DNA from: Streptomyces musisoli
GTDB taxonomy: Bacteria > Actinomycetota > Actinomycetes > Streptomycetales > Streptomycetaceae
Reading direction: 5' to 3'
NCBI RefSeq assembly: GCF_016741855.1
Contig: NZ_JAERRH010000003.1
Coordinates: 558,001-622,000 of the forward strand
DNA length: 64,000 nucleotides
Positions 26,631 to 35,904 of the stretch are shown piece by piece. How positions within the stretch are numbered: the stretch's first letter is position 1; every line of letters starts with the position of its first letter. A program made the position numbers and the translations under genes. The notes below the pieces were generated by a model. That model saw only the letters and a program-made list of their open reading frames with translations. It did not search any database and had not been told where the DNA came from.

Positions 26631-26770
26631 CGGGGAACCGAACAAACGCACCCGGCGTATTCATGAGCAGCACACGCTGCGATCCGATCAAGATCCAGTG
26701 AAGGGCGGTGCGGACCGCCGGTCCGGGCGGCGATACTGGGCGGCGAACGGATGACCATGGGGGAGGTCGA

Positions 26771-28210
26771 GTGACACACCCGCCGAAGAGCAGTGCGGCG
26801 CCACCGTCGGCCGGACCCGCCGGGTCCGCAGGCGTCCCCGCCGTTCCCGCCCAGCCCGGGCCGCCCGTGACCGTCGCCGCCCCCGTGCCGCCGGCGCGCC
26901 GGACCGCCTTCGTGGAGGGTGCCGAACGGGTGCGGGCCGCCGCGACCACCGAGCCGGGGCGGCTGCGCATCATCGGTGCCGTGCTGGCCCTGGTGGTCGT
27001 CGCGTTCGGGGCGGTCACCGCCTGGCAGGCCGGCGCGCGCTCGGCCGCCGCCGACGACGTGCTGCACCGCAGCCAGCCGCTCAGCTCCGGCGCGGCGGAC
27101 ATCTACCGGTCGCTGGCGGACGCCAACACCGCCGCCTCCAGCGGGTTCCTGGCCGGCGGGCAGGAGAACGCGAGCTCCCGCGACCGGTACGAGAAGGACA
27201 TCCGGACCGCCGCCTCCGGGCTGGTCACCGCCGCCGCCAACGCCGATCCCGGCTCCGCGTCCGAGGCGACCATCGCCCGGCTGAACCGGCTGCTGCCCGA
27301 GTACAAGGGCCTCATCGAGCGGGCCCGGACCTACAACCGGCAGGGCTATCCGGTGGGCGGCGCCTATCTGCGGTACGCCAACGAGAAGATGCAGAAGGAG
27401 ATGCTCCCGGCGGCGGAGACCCTCTACACCACGGAGAACCGGCGGCTCGACGCCGACTACGGGCACGCGCGCCCGTACCCGTGGGCGGCGATCGCGCTCG
27501 GCCTGCTCGCCCTGGCCGCCCTCGGCTGGGCCCAGCACCGGATGTACCGGCGCACCAACCGGGTCCTCAACCACGGTCTGGTCGCCGCTTCGGCCGCGAC
27601 CGCCCTCGTCCTGCTGTGGCTGGCCGTGGGCCACGCGATCGCCCGGTCCGGGCTCGACGGCTCCTACGACCAGGGGATCCGTTCGCTCAACGTGCTGCAC
27701 GACGCCCGCATCGCCTCCCTGAAGGCACGCGGGAACGAGAACCTGAGCCTGGTGGCGCGCGGCGCGGAGACCATCACGGTCGACGGCAAGCCGTACGACG
27801 CCTACTACTACGACTTCGACAAGGACATGGCCGTGCTCGGCAAGGGGCTGTCCGAGGCCGCGGACCTCGCCGACGACCAGGGGGGTACCGCACCGGTCGA
27901 GGCGGCCCAGGGGAACATGGCGGTGTGGAAGCAGCGCCACGCCTCGGCCCGCACCGAGGACGAGAACGGCAACTACCAGCAGGCCCTGGACAAGGTGATC
28001 GGCGCGAAGGGCGCGACCGGCGAGTGCTTCGACAGCGTCGACCGCAATCTCGCCCGGGCCATCGACCATGAGCAGGGCGAGTTCCGGCAGTCGGCCACGG
28101 ACGGCCGCAACGCCATGACCGGCCTGCCGGTGGGCGCCGCCGTCCTCGCGGTGCTGGGCGCGGCCGGCGCCGTCGCGGGCATCGGCCGCAGACTTTCGGA
28201 GTACCGGTGA
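26771..28210 (+). CDS. Four-TM sensor protein, GlnX-like, first gene of the PknG operon
   Basis: A 479-residue membrane protein with four helices at about residues 64-85, 237-255, 268-288 and 450-472. They delimit two extracytoplasmic helical domains of roughly 150 residues each. The first 60 residues are Pro/Ala-rich and cytoplasmic. This topology, and its place directly before a glutamate/aspartate-type binding protein and a PknG kinase, match GlnX of mycobacteria, which relays binding-protein occupancy to PknG. Primary-sequence similarity cannot be measured here. The GTG at 26771 has a GGGAGG site. It is translationally coupled to the next gene. Confidence 0.8.
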   Translation: MTHPPKSSAAPPSAGPAGSAGVPAVPAQPGPPVTVAAPVPPARRTAFVEGAERVRAAATTEPGRLRIIGAVLALVVVAFGAVTAWQAGARSAAADDVLHRSQPLSSGAADIYRSLADANTAASSGFLAGGQENASSRDRYEKDIRTAASGLVTAAANADPGSASEATIARLNRLLPEYKGLIERARTYNRQGYPVGGAYLRYANEKMQKEMLPAAETLYTTENRRLDADYGHARPYPWAAIALGLLALAALGWAQHRMYRRTNRVLNHGLVAASAATALVLLWLAVGHAIARSGLDGSYDQGIRSLNVLHDARIASLKARGNENLSLVARGAETITVDGKPYDAYYYDFDKDMAVLGKGLSEAADLADDQGGTAPVEAAQGNMAVWKQRHASARTEDENGNYQQALDKVIGAKGATGECFDSVDRNLARAIDHEQGEFRQSATDGRNAMTGLPVGAAVLAVLGAAGAVAGIGRRLSEYR

Positions 28211-29256
28211 CAGGGGGCAAGGCGATGGACGTGAGCCGTGCGCGGGCCTCCCTGCGCGGCTGGGGCGGGGTCGCCGCGATGGCGGTGCTGTGCGCGCTGG
28301 CGCTGGCCTTCGCCTTGTTGCTGCCGTGCACCCAGCAAACGGCTCAGACCCCGCTCCGGGGCGGGCAGAAGGTCGCCACCGGCACCCAGGCCCGCGTCGA
28401 CGGGTGCGAGGACGCCGAGGCGCACAAGCAGACGCTCGCCCCGTCCGGTGCCGACGGGCCGACGATCGAGGCCATCAAGGCCCGGACGGGCGCCAAGCGC
28501 AAGCTGGTCGTCGGCGTCGACCAGAACAGCTACCACTGGGGCTACCGCAACCCGAACACCGAGGGCGCCCGGCTGGAGGGCTTCGACATCGACCTGGTGC
28601 ACCGGATCGCGGAGGACATCCTCGGCGACCCGGAAGCGGTGCAGTTCAAGGCGATCCCGACCAGCCAGCGCATCCCGGCGATCGAGGACGGGCGCGTCGA
28701 CATGGTCGTAAGGACCATGACGATCACCTGCGAGCGGCTGCGGCAGGTCGCCTTCTCCGCGCCGTACTTCAAGACCGGCCAGCAGGTCCTCGCGCCCAAG
28801 TCGTCGGCGGTGACCGGCTACAACGGCTCGCTGGCGCACAAGAAGGTGTGCACGGCGGCCGGTTCGACCGCGTACGCGAAGCTGGACGCCGACCGGAAGG
28901 CCGGCCGGCTGCCGGCGTCCACGGACATCTCCACCACCGTCCCGAACCAGCTGGACTGCCTGGTCCGGCTGCAGCTCGGCGAGGTGGACGCGGTGGTGAC
29001 CGACGGGGCGCTCGCGGCGAGCCAGGCCGCCCAGGATCCGGCCGTCGAGCTGAAGGGCGAGGCGTTCACCGAGGAGTACTACGGCGTGGCGATGAAGAAG
29101 GACGCCGGTGATCTGGTACGCCGGGTCAATCGCGTTCTGGTGGACTATCGCGCGCACGGCTGGCAGACGTCGTACGACAACTGGCTCTCGGCGACACTGG
29201 GGAAGGACCCGGCCGCGTCGAAGCCGCCCGCACCGCAGTATCTGCGCGGCAGTTGA
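28207..29256 (+). CDS. Amino-acid binding protein (GlnH-like), extracytoplasmic
   Basis: A 349-residue type 3 solute-binding protein. It opens with a hydrophobic export signal ending LLLPC; this is an imperfect lipobox, since Pro occupies the -1 position. The binding fold runs from about residue 95: KRKLVVGVDQNSYHWG, then LEGFDIDLVHRIAEDILG, and the ligand-contact segments DMVVRTMTITCERLRQVAFSAPY and LDCLVRLQLGEVDAVVTD. The Arg in VVRTMT is at the position that binds the alpha-carboxylate of amino acids. There is no permease or ATPase nearby, which fits a sensory rather than transport role. The GTG at 28207 overlaps the upstream stop; ATG 28225 is an alternative start. Confidence 0.88.
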   Translation: MTGGKAMDVSRARASLRGWGGVAAMAVLCALALAFALLLPCTQQTAQTPLRGGQKVATGTQARVDGCEDAEAHKQTLAPSGADGPTIEAIKARTGAKRKLVVGVDQNSYHWGYRNPNTEGARLEGFDIDLVHRIAEDILGDPEAVQFKAIPTSQRIPAIEDGRVDMVVRTMTITCERLRQVAFSAPYFKTGQQVLAPKSSAVTGYNGSLAHKKVCTAAGSTAYAKLDADRKAGRLPASTDISTTVPNQLDCLVRLQLGEVDAVVTDGALAASQAAQDPAVELKGEAFTEEYYGVAMKKDAGDLVRRVNRVLVDYRAHGWQTSYDNWLSATLGKDPAASKPPAPQYLRGS

Positions 29257-29297
29257 GCCACATCCGACCGGAACAGACAGCAAGCGAGAGGTGATCG

Positions 29298-30578
29298 ATG
29301 GGCGTCACGGACCCCGCCGGGCCGGTGATGGACCGGGACGAGGTGGACCGTGCGCTGGCGCGGCTCGGCCAGGAGCACGAGGCGATCGAGACCTCGCTGC
29401 TGGCCCTTCAGGACCACGCGGGCCGCAGACTCCTCGAGGGTGCCGAACTGACCGGCGTCACCGAAGCGCGCTGGCAGGCCACGGAGGCGCAGATCACCCT
29501 GCTGTGGGGGTACTTCGACGCCTACGCGGCCGCGCTGCGCTCCGCGCGGGAGATCCGGGCCCGGCGCCGCTGGTCCAGCCGTGAGGACCTGGCGGAGCTG
29601 ACCGGGCTGCTGCGCGGCGAGTCCGTGACCGTCCCGGGCGGCGCCAGCGGCAGGCTGAGCGAGACGTTCTCGCTGTCCGCGCTGGTGGACCGGATGAACG
29701 AGCTGTACGCGACGAGCCTGGACATGATCGTCGCCGCCGACGCGGTGTGGTCGGCGCTGCCCGCGCGGATCGATTTACTGGCCGCGGAGCTGCAGCGCAC
29801 GCGGGGACTCGCGCACTCCGTCGGGGTGCGTCCGGGCGAGCACCCGGCCGGGGACGACCTGGAACGGATCACGCACACGCTGACCCGGCTGCGCGCGGAC
29901 GTCGTCACCGACCCGCTCGCCTTCTGGGTGCCGGCCGAGGGCAGTTCGGCGCCCGGCGGCGGACGCCCGGACACGACGGTGTACGACCGTGAGGCGCGCG
30001 CCCTGGAGGGCGTGCGCCGGGAGATCGACGCCGTCCTGACGGTGCGCCAGGACGCGGAGGCGCGGCTGATCCGGCTGCGGGACGTGCTCTCGCGCGCGGA
30101 CCGTACCCTCGCCGAGGCCCGTACGGCGCGCGGCGAGGTGCTGGCGAAGATCGCCGCCACCGAGGTGCCGGTGGTGAGCGGGCCGCCGACCGTGCTCCAG
30201 GAGCAGTTGGCGACCGCCGCCGAGTACCGCAGGCAGGCGCGGTGGCACCGGCTCTCCCCGCTGCTGGAGTCCCTGGAGCAGAAGGCGGAGGACGAACTGC
30301 TGCGGGCCCGGGAGTCGTTGACCGCGGTCACCGCTCCGCTCGCCGTCCGCGCCGAGCTGCGCGGCCGGCTCGACGCCTACAAGGCGAAGGTCGCCCGGCA
30401 CGGACTCGCCGAGGACCCGCTGCTGGTCGAGCGGTACGACGCGGCACGCCGCATGCTGTGGAGCGCGCCCTGCGACCTGCGGGTGGCCGAACAGGCCGTG
30501 CTGCGCTACCAGCAGGCGGCGGCAGAGCTGCTCGGCGGCGCGAGCGCGCCGGAGGACGGTAAGGGGGATCAGTCATGA
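29298..30578 (+). CDS. Coiled-coil protein of the PknG operon, unknown function
   Basis: A 426-residue soluble, strongly helical protein with long heptad-rich stretches at about residues 10-110, 230-300 and 300-400. It is rich in Ala, Arg, Glu and Leu and has no signal peptide, membrane segment or enzymatic motif. It starts 41 bases after the GlnH-like gene and overlaps the kinase gene by four bases (ATGA), so expression in step with the kinase is expected. Its position between sensor and kinase makes an adaptor role plausible, which is inference. It has no counterpart in the three-gene mycobacterial operon as I know it. Confidence 0.8.
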   Translation: MGVTDPAGPVMDRDEVDRALARLGQEHEAIETSLLALQDHAGRRLLEGAELTGVTEARWQATEAQITLLWGYFDAYAAALRSAREIRARRRWSSREDLAELTGLLRGESVTVPGGASGRLSETFSLSALVDRMNELYATSLDMIVAADAVWSALPARIDLLAAELQRTRGLAHSVGVRPGEHPAGDDLERITHTLTRLRADVVTDPLAFWVPAEGSSAPGGGRPDTTVYDREARALEGVRREIDAVLTVRQDAEARLIRLRDVLSRADRTLAEARTARGEVLAKIAATEVPVVSGPPTVLQEQLATAAEYRRQARWHRLSPLLESLEQKAEDELLRARESLTAVTAPLAVRAELRGRLDAYKAKVARHGLAEDPLLVERYDAARRMLWSAPCDLRVAEQAVLRYQQAAAELLGGASAPEDGKGDQS

Positions 30579-33061
30579 GTCAGCCGGGGCAGACCTGCCA
30601 GCGGCCGGGCTGCGGGGGCGCGTACGAGGACGTCGGCGGCGGCGAGCTGTACTGCGACACGTGCGGTCTGGCACCGGTCGTCTCCGCCGGGGGTCCCCCC
30701 TCCGGGGGAGGTCTGGTCGGCTCGTCCCCCACCGGGGTCACCAAGGGCTCGGCGGGCGACGGCGGTTCCCGCAGCTCCCGCAGTTCGCGCACGTCCTCGC
30801 AGTCGTCGCGGTCGCGCCGCTCGGTGTCCGGGCGGCTCTCCCGGTCGGTGTCGGGGAGGTCCACGGGCCGCTCGGTCTCGGTGCGCAGCTCGGGTTCCTC
30901 GGCCGGTGCCTCCACGCGCGGGCGGCTGGGCGTCGGCCTGGTCTCCGTGCCGCAGGTGCCGCGGCCCGACCCGCGCGCGATGGTGCTGGAGAACCCGGAG
31001 GTGCCCGAGCGCAAGCGGTTCTGCTCGCGTTCGGACTGCGGGGCGCCGGTCGGCCGGGCCCGGGGTGACCGGCCGGGCCGCACGGAAGGTTTCTGCACCA
31101 AGTGCGGGCACCCGTACTCCTTCGTGCCCAAGCTGAAGGCCGGGGACATCGTGCACGGCCAGTACGAGGTCGCGGGGTGCCTCGCGCACGGCGGCCTGGG
31201 CTGGATCTATCTCGCCGTGGACCGGGCCGTGTCCGACCGGTGGGTGGTGCTCAAGGGCCTGCTGGACACCGGCGACCAGGACGCGATGGCCGCGGCGATC
31301 TCCGAGCGGCGCTTCCTCGCGGAGATCGAGCACGCCAACATCGTGCGGATCTACAACTTCGTCGAGCACCTGGACCAGCGCACCGGCTCCCTCGACGGCT
31401 ACATCGTCATGGAGTACGTCGGCGGCAAGTCCCTGAAGGAGATCGCCAACGCCCGCCGGTCATCCGACGGCCGGCGCGACCCGCTGCCGGTGGAGCAGGC
31501 GTGCGCGTACGGCATCGAGGCCCTGGAGGCGCTCGGCCATCTGCACAGCCGGAACCTGCTGTACTGCGACTTCAAGGTCGACAACGCCATCCAGACCGAG
31601 GACCAGCTGAAGCTGATCGACATGGGCGCGGTCCGCAGGATGGACGACGAGGAGTCGGCGATCTACGGCACGGTCGGCTACCAGGCGCCGGAGGTCGCCG
31701 AGATCGGGCCGTCGGTGGCCAGCGACCTCTACACGGTGGGCCGCACCCTCGCGGTGCTCACCTTCGACTTCCAGGGCTACACGACCGTCTACGCCGACTC
31801 CCTGCCCGACCCCGACACCATCGAGGTCTTCCGCCGCTACGAGTCCTACTACCGGCTCCTGGTGCGCGCCACCGACCCCGACCCGGCCCGCCGGTTCGCC
31901 TCGGCGCAGGAGATGGCCGAGCAGCTGACGGGTGTGCTGCGGGAGGTCGTCTCGCTCCAGACCGGGCAGGCGCGGCCCGCGCTGTCGACGCTGTTCGGGC
32001 CCGAAGTGAAGGTCACGGACACCGAGTTGTTCCCGCTGGCGGGCGGCGAGGTGTCCCGGCTGGGGGCACGGCCGACGCGCAAGGGCGCGCCGGCACCCGC
32101 CCCGGCCCTCGTCCCGCCGTCCCTGGTCAAGTCCGTCGACTCGCCCGTCGCGGCGCTCGCCCTGCCGGTCCCGCTGGTCGACCCGGCCGACCCCAACGCC
32201 GGTTTCCTGGCGGGTCTGATGGCCTCCGCGCCGGCCGAGCTGTCGAGCGCGCTGGCCGCGGCGCCCACGCAGACCGTGGAGACCCGGCTGCGGCAGATCC
32301 GCGCCCGGCTGGAGAGCGGCGACCACCAGGGCGCGCTGATGAGCCTGGCCAAGCTGGACGAGGAACGGCCCGACGACTGGCGGGTGGTGTGGTACCGGGG
32401 CGTGGCCGCCCTGGTCACCGGCGACTTCGAGGGCGCCGCGCTCGCCTTCGACGCGATCTACGACGCGTTCCCCGGTGAGGCCGCGCCCAAGCTGGCGCTC
32501 GGCCTGTGCGCGGAGGTGCTGGGCCAGCTGGACAACGCGGCCGAGTACTACCGCCTGGTGTGGACGACCGATCCGAGCTTCGTGAGCGCCGCGTTCGGGC
32601 TGGCCCGGGTGCAGCTCGCGGCCGGGGACCGGCGCGGCGCCGTGACGACGCTGGAGTCGGTGCCGGAGTCCTCGATCCACTACACGGCCGCCCGGGTCGC
32701 CGCCGTCCGGGCACGGATCGGACAGCGCACGGCAGGCCCCGGTGACGTACCGTTCCTGGACGACCTGACGGCCGCCGCCGGGCAGGTCGAGGCACTCCAG
32801 GCCTACGGTCTGGACCCGGCCCGGCGCGAGCGGCTGTCGGCGGAGGTGCTCGGCTGCGCGCTGGACTGGATACTCTCCGGGGGTCAGGGCGCCGGGCCCG
32901 CCGGAGGCCGGGCGCTGCTGGGCAGCGGTCTGGACGAGCGCGGTCTGCGCTTCGGTCTGGAGCGCGCCTACCGCACGCTGGCCCGGCTGGCGACCGGCGG
33001 CGAGGAGAGGATCGAGCTGGTGGAACGGGCCAACCGTTACCGCCCCCGGACGTGGGTGTAA
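30575..33061 (+). CDS. pknG: Serine/threonine protein kinase G-like, with zinc ribbons and TPRs
   Basis: An 828-residue cytoplasmic kinase of the PknG type. A first zinc ribbon has Cys 8, 13, 27 and 30. A Ser/Arg-rich linker (about 60-115) follows, then the rubredoxin-like ribbon (Cys 150, 155, 174, 177) that gates the kinase in PknG. In the kinase domain (about 195-455) the Gly-rich loop is LAHGGLGW, the ATP lysine is K227, the catalytic loop is YCDFKVDN with D332, and the metal motif is DMG (349-351) in place of DFG; APE is at 371-373. TPR-like helices fill the C-terminal half from about residue 550. All hallmarks of active PknG are present, plus one extra N-terminal ribbon. In mycobacteria PknG phosphorylates GarA to control 2-oxoglutarate and glutamate metabolism. 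Confidence 0.93.
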   Translation: MSQPGQTCQRPGCGGAYEDVGGGELYCDTCGLAPVVSAGGPPSGGGLVGSSPTGVTKGSAGDGGSRSSRSSRTSSQSSRSRRSVSGRLSRSVSGRSTGRSVSVRSSGSSAGASTRGRLGVGLVSVPQVPRPDPRAMVLENPEVPERKRFCSRSDCGAPVGRARGDRPGRTEGFCTKCGHPYSFVPKLKAGDIVHGQYEVAGCLAHGGLGWIYLAVDRAVSDRWVVLKGLLDTGDQDAMAAAISERRFLAEIEHANIVRIYNFVEHLDQRTGSLDGYIVMEYVGGKSLKEIANARRSSDGRRDPLPVEQACAYGIEALEALGHLHSRNLLYCDFKVDNAIQTEDQLKLIDMGAVRRMDDEESAIYGTVGYQAPEVAEIGPSVASDLYTVGRTLAVLTFDFQGYTTVYADSLPDPDTIEVFRRYESYYRLLVRATDPDPARRFASAQEMAEQLTGVLREVVSLQTGQARPALSTLFGPEVKVTDTELFPLAGGEVSRLGARPTRKGAPAPAPALVPPSLVKSVDSPVAALALPVPLVDPADPNAGFLAGLMASAPAELSSALAAAPTQTVETRLRQIRARLESGDHQGALMSLAKLDEERPDDWRVVWYRGVAALVTGDFEGAALAFDAIYDAFPGEAAPKLALGLCAEVLGQLDNAAEYYRLVWTTDPSFVSAAFGLARVQLAAGDRRGAVTTLESVPESSIHYTAARVAAVRARIGQRTAGPGDVPFLDDLTAAAGQVEALQAYGLDPARRERLSAEVLGCALDWILSGGQGAGPAGGRALLGSGLDERGLRFGLERAYRTLARLATGGEERIELVERANRYRPRTWV

Positions 33062-33065
33062 GTCG

Positions 33066-34388
33066 ATGTCGCAGATGCCCCAGCAGGCCGCACTGCCGAA
33101 GTGCCCGAGCTGCGCGGAGCCCGTGGAGTCGGGTGACCGGTTCTGCGGAGCGTGCGGACAGGATCTCTCGGTGGTGCCCGCACCGCCGCCGGACCATCCG
33201 ACGCTCGCCATGACCGGTTCCGCCGTGCCCGAGGAGGGTGTGGACTGGCCCGCTCCCGAGCCGGCCGGCTCCGGCACCCCGTCCTCGGTGCACCTGCCGA
33301 CGGACCTGCCCGGAACCGACTCGGGTGACACGCCGCTGCCGGGGCATCAGCCCGGCGCCGACCGGTCCACCGGTTCCGGGGTGCGGTTCGACCGGGCCCC
33401 GGAGCCCGACGAGTACCCGCTACAGGCGCCGGACCCGCGGCTGGCCACCGGTGCCGCCGCCCCGGCGGAGCCGGCGCAGGTGTGCGTCGCCTGCCGGGCG
33501 GGCCGGGTGGACAAGGACGGCTACTGCGAGAACTGCGGGCACGCCCAGCCGCGCGAACGCGACCACGTCGAGCGGGAGACGGGCCCGGTCGCCGCCGTCA
33601 GCGACCGGGGGCTGCGCCACCACCGCAACGAGGACGCCTTCGCCGTCGGCCACACCGCGCTGCCCGACGGGAGCCCGGTGGCGCTGGCGATCGTCTGCGA
33701 CGGCGTCTCCTCCGCGACCCGCCCGGACGAGGCCTCCCTGGCCGCCTCCCAGGCGGCCGGCGACGTCCTGCTGGCCGCGCTGCCGCGTGGCACCCACCCG
33801 CAGCAGGCGATGCACGAGGCGATCGTCGCCGCCGCGCAGGCCGTCAACGCGCTCGCCGAGGAGCCCGCCACGGCCCGCGAGCACGCCCCGCACCAGAACG
33901 CGCCGGCCTGCACGATCGTCGGCGCGGTGGTGACCTCGGGGCTGCTGGTCGTCGGCTGGGTCGGCGACAGCCGCGCCTACTGGGTGCCCACCGACCGCTC
34001 CGCGCCGTCCGCCCGGCTTACCGAGGACGACTCCTGGGCGGCCCAGATGGTCGCCGCCGGACTGATGAGCGAGGCCGAGGCGTACGCCGACGAGCGGGCC
34101 CACGCCATCACCGGCTGGCTCGGCGCGGACGCCTACGAACTGGAGCCGCACACCGCTTCCTTCAAGCCGGACCGGCCCGGCGTGGTGGTGGTGTGCACCG
34201 ACGGACTGTGGAACTACGCCGAGACGGCCGAGGAGATGTGCGAGGTCGTGCCGCCGGACGCGGCTGACCGCCCGCTGCACAGCGCCCGGGTGCTGGTCGG
34301 GCACGCCCTGGACGGTGGGGGCCACGACAACGTAACAGTGGCGCTCCTGCCGTTCCCGGCGCCGCCGCAGGGGGCAGGATCGGCCTGA
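33066..34388 (+). CDS. PP2C-family serine/threonine phosphatase with zinc ribbons
   Basis: A 440-residue phosphatase, probably the counter-enzyme of the kinase encoded 4 bases upstream. Two zinc ribbons occupy the N-terminal part: CPSCAEPVESGDRFCGACG at residues 12-30, and CVACRAGRVDKDGYCENCGH at about 140. An acidic, Pro-rich linker lies between them. The PP2C domain (about 170-430) shows the metal-site motifs SDRGLRHHRNEDAFAV, VCDGVSS, GDSRAYW, TDGLWNY and GGHDNVTVALL. All metal-binding aspartates are kept. No membrane segment is present, so it acts in the cytoplasm. Confidence 0.93.
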   Translation: MSQMPQQAALPKCPSCAEPVESGDRFCGACGQDLSVVPAPPPDHPTLAMTGSAVPEEGVDWPAPEPAGSGTPSSVHLPTDLPGTDSGDTPLPGHQPGADRSTGSGVRFDRAPEPDEYPLQAPDPRLATGAAAPAEPAQVCVACRAGRVDKDGYCENCGHAQPRERDHVERETGPVAAVSDRGLRHHRNEDAFAVGHTALPDGSPVALAIVCDGVSSATRPDEASLAASQAAGDVLLAALPRGTHPQQAMHEAIVAAAQAVNALAEEPATAREHAPHQNAPACTIVGAVVTSGLLVVGWVGDSRAYWVPTDRSAPSARLTEDDSWAAQMVAAGLMSEAEAYADERAHAITGWLGADAYELEPHTASFKPDRPGVVVVCTDGLWNYAETAEEMCEVVPPDAADRPLHSARVLVGHALDGGGHDNVTVALLPFPAPPQGAGSA

Positions 34389-34503
34389 GGGCCGTACAGC
34401 ACGGGAAGACGGCACGGGGAAGCCGCGGCGGACCGGAGGGGACCGGTCCGCTCAGAGTCATCGCCTCGCGTCAGCGGGGTGTCCGAGGGGGATGCGATCA
34501 GTC

Positions 34504-35847
34504 ATGGCCAATTTCGCGAAGTCGAACGTGCCGCAGTTCTCGGTGGACGTCTACCAGAACGAGTACCTGCCCGAGGGCGGCAGCGAGGTCAACGCCATCG
34601 TCACGGTGACCGCGACCGGCGGCGGCACCGTCGGCAGCGCGGTCTCCGCGCCGGTGTACACGGCGGGGCAGCGGCCCTCCGCCGCGGTGGCGCTCATGGT
34701 CGACTGCTCCGGCTCCATGGACTACCCGTCGGCCAAGATGCGCAACGCCCGGGACGCCACGGCCGCCGCGATCGACACGCTGCGGGACGGCACCCACTTC
34801 GCGGTGATCGGCGGCACGCACGTCGCCAAGGAGGTCTATCCGGGCGGCGGACGGCTCGCGGTCGCCGACGCCACCACCCGTGAGCAGGCCAAGCAGGCGC
34901 TGCGCCGGCTGAGCGCGGGCGGCGGTACGGCCATCGGCACCTGGCTGCGGCTCGCCGACCGGCTGCTGTCCGCGGCCGACGTCACCATCCGGCACGGCAT
35001 CCTGCTCACCGACGGCCGCAACGAACACGAGTCACCGGACGACCTGCGGGCCACGCTCGACGCCTGCGCCGGCCGGTTCACCTGCGACGCGCGGGGCGTG
35101 GGCACCGACTGGGAAGTGAAAGAAGTCACAGCGATCGCCTCCGCGTTGCTCGGCACCGCCGACATCGTCGCCGACCCGGCCGGCCTCGCCGCCGACTTCA
35201 CGCGGATGATGGAGACGGCGATGGGCAAGGAGGTCGCCGACGTCGCCCTGCGGGTGTGGACGCCGGTCGGCACGACCATCCGGTTCGTCAAGCAAGTCGC
35301 CCCCAGTGTGGAGGACTTGACCGCCCGCCGCACCGAGGCCGGGCCGCGGGCCGGGGACTACCCGACCGGGTCCTGGGGCGACGAGTCCCGCGACTACCAC
35401 CTGTGCGTGGAGGTGCCGCCGGCCGGACTCGGCCGGGAGATGCTGGCCGCCCGGGTCTCCCTGGTGGTGCCGCGACCCGGGGGCGACGCACAGAACCTCG
35501 GCGCGCAGGGACTCGTCCGGGCCGTGTGGACCGACGACATGGTCGCCTCCACCTCGATCAGCCCCCAAGTCGCCCACTACACCGGGCAGGCCGAACTGGC
35601 CCAAGCCATCCAGCAAGGGCTCGATCTGCGCAAAGCGGGCAATTTCGATGGAGCAACGGCCAAACTGGGGCGCGCTGTTCAGCTCGCGAGCGCCTCGGGG
35701 AACGCCGATACTGCGAAACTGCTTGCGAAGGTGGTGGACGTGGTCGACGCCGCGACAGGTACTGTGCGGTTGAAGACGAGGGTCGCGGAGGCGGACGAGA
35801 TGACTCTGGAGACCCGGTCGACAAAGACTGTTCGTGTAAAGAAGTGA
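34504..35847 (+). CDS. vWA-domain protein
   Basis: A 447-residue protein starting MANFAKSNVPQFSVDVYQNEYLPEGG. The von Willebrand A domain (about 55-240) has an intact metal-ion-dependent adhesion site: VALMVDCSGSM supplies the DxSxS motif, GGTAIGTWL the Thr and LLTDGRNEH the Asp. The C-terminal part is a beta-rich region ending in a short helical repeat region (LAQAIQQGLDLRKAGNFDGATAKLGRAVQLA) that looks like a single TPR. It has no signal peptide, so the protein is cytoplasmic. It sits between the phosphatase and FHA genes. The ATG at 34504 is preferred because the nearest GAGGGGG site is too close to the alternative ATG at 34492. Confidence 0.88.
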   Translation: MANFAKSNVPQFSVDVYQNEYLPEGGSEVNAIVTVTATGGGTVGSAVSAPVYTAGQRPSAAVALMVDCSGSMDYPSAKMRNARDATAAAIDTLRDGTHFAVIGGTHVAKEVYPGGGRLAVADATTREQAKQALRRLSAGGGTAIGTWLRLADRLLSAADVTIRHGILLTDGRNEHESPDDLRATLDACAGRFTCDARGVGTDWEVKEVTAIASALLGTADIVADPAGLAADFTRMMETAMGKEVADVALRVWTPVGTTIRFVKQVAPSVEDLTARRTEAGPRAGDYPTGSWGDESRDYHLCVEVPPAGLGREMLAARVSLVVPRPGGDAQNLGAQGLVRAVWTDDMVASTSISPQVAHYTGQAELAQAIQQGLDLRKAGNFDGATAKLGRAVQLASASGNADTAKLLAKVVDVVDAATGTVRLKTRVAEADEMTLETRSTKTVRVKK

Positions 35848-35904
35848 TCCTGGAAGCGACCCGAGCGATCCAGACCGACCCTTAGGAGAAGGGGAAGCAC
35901 CGAC

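Noticed and set aside
26771..28210. Methyl-accepting chemotaxis protein or histidine kinase
   Set aside because: No HAMP, methyl-accepting or kinase domain follows the membrane helices; context and four-helix topology fit GlnX instead.
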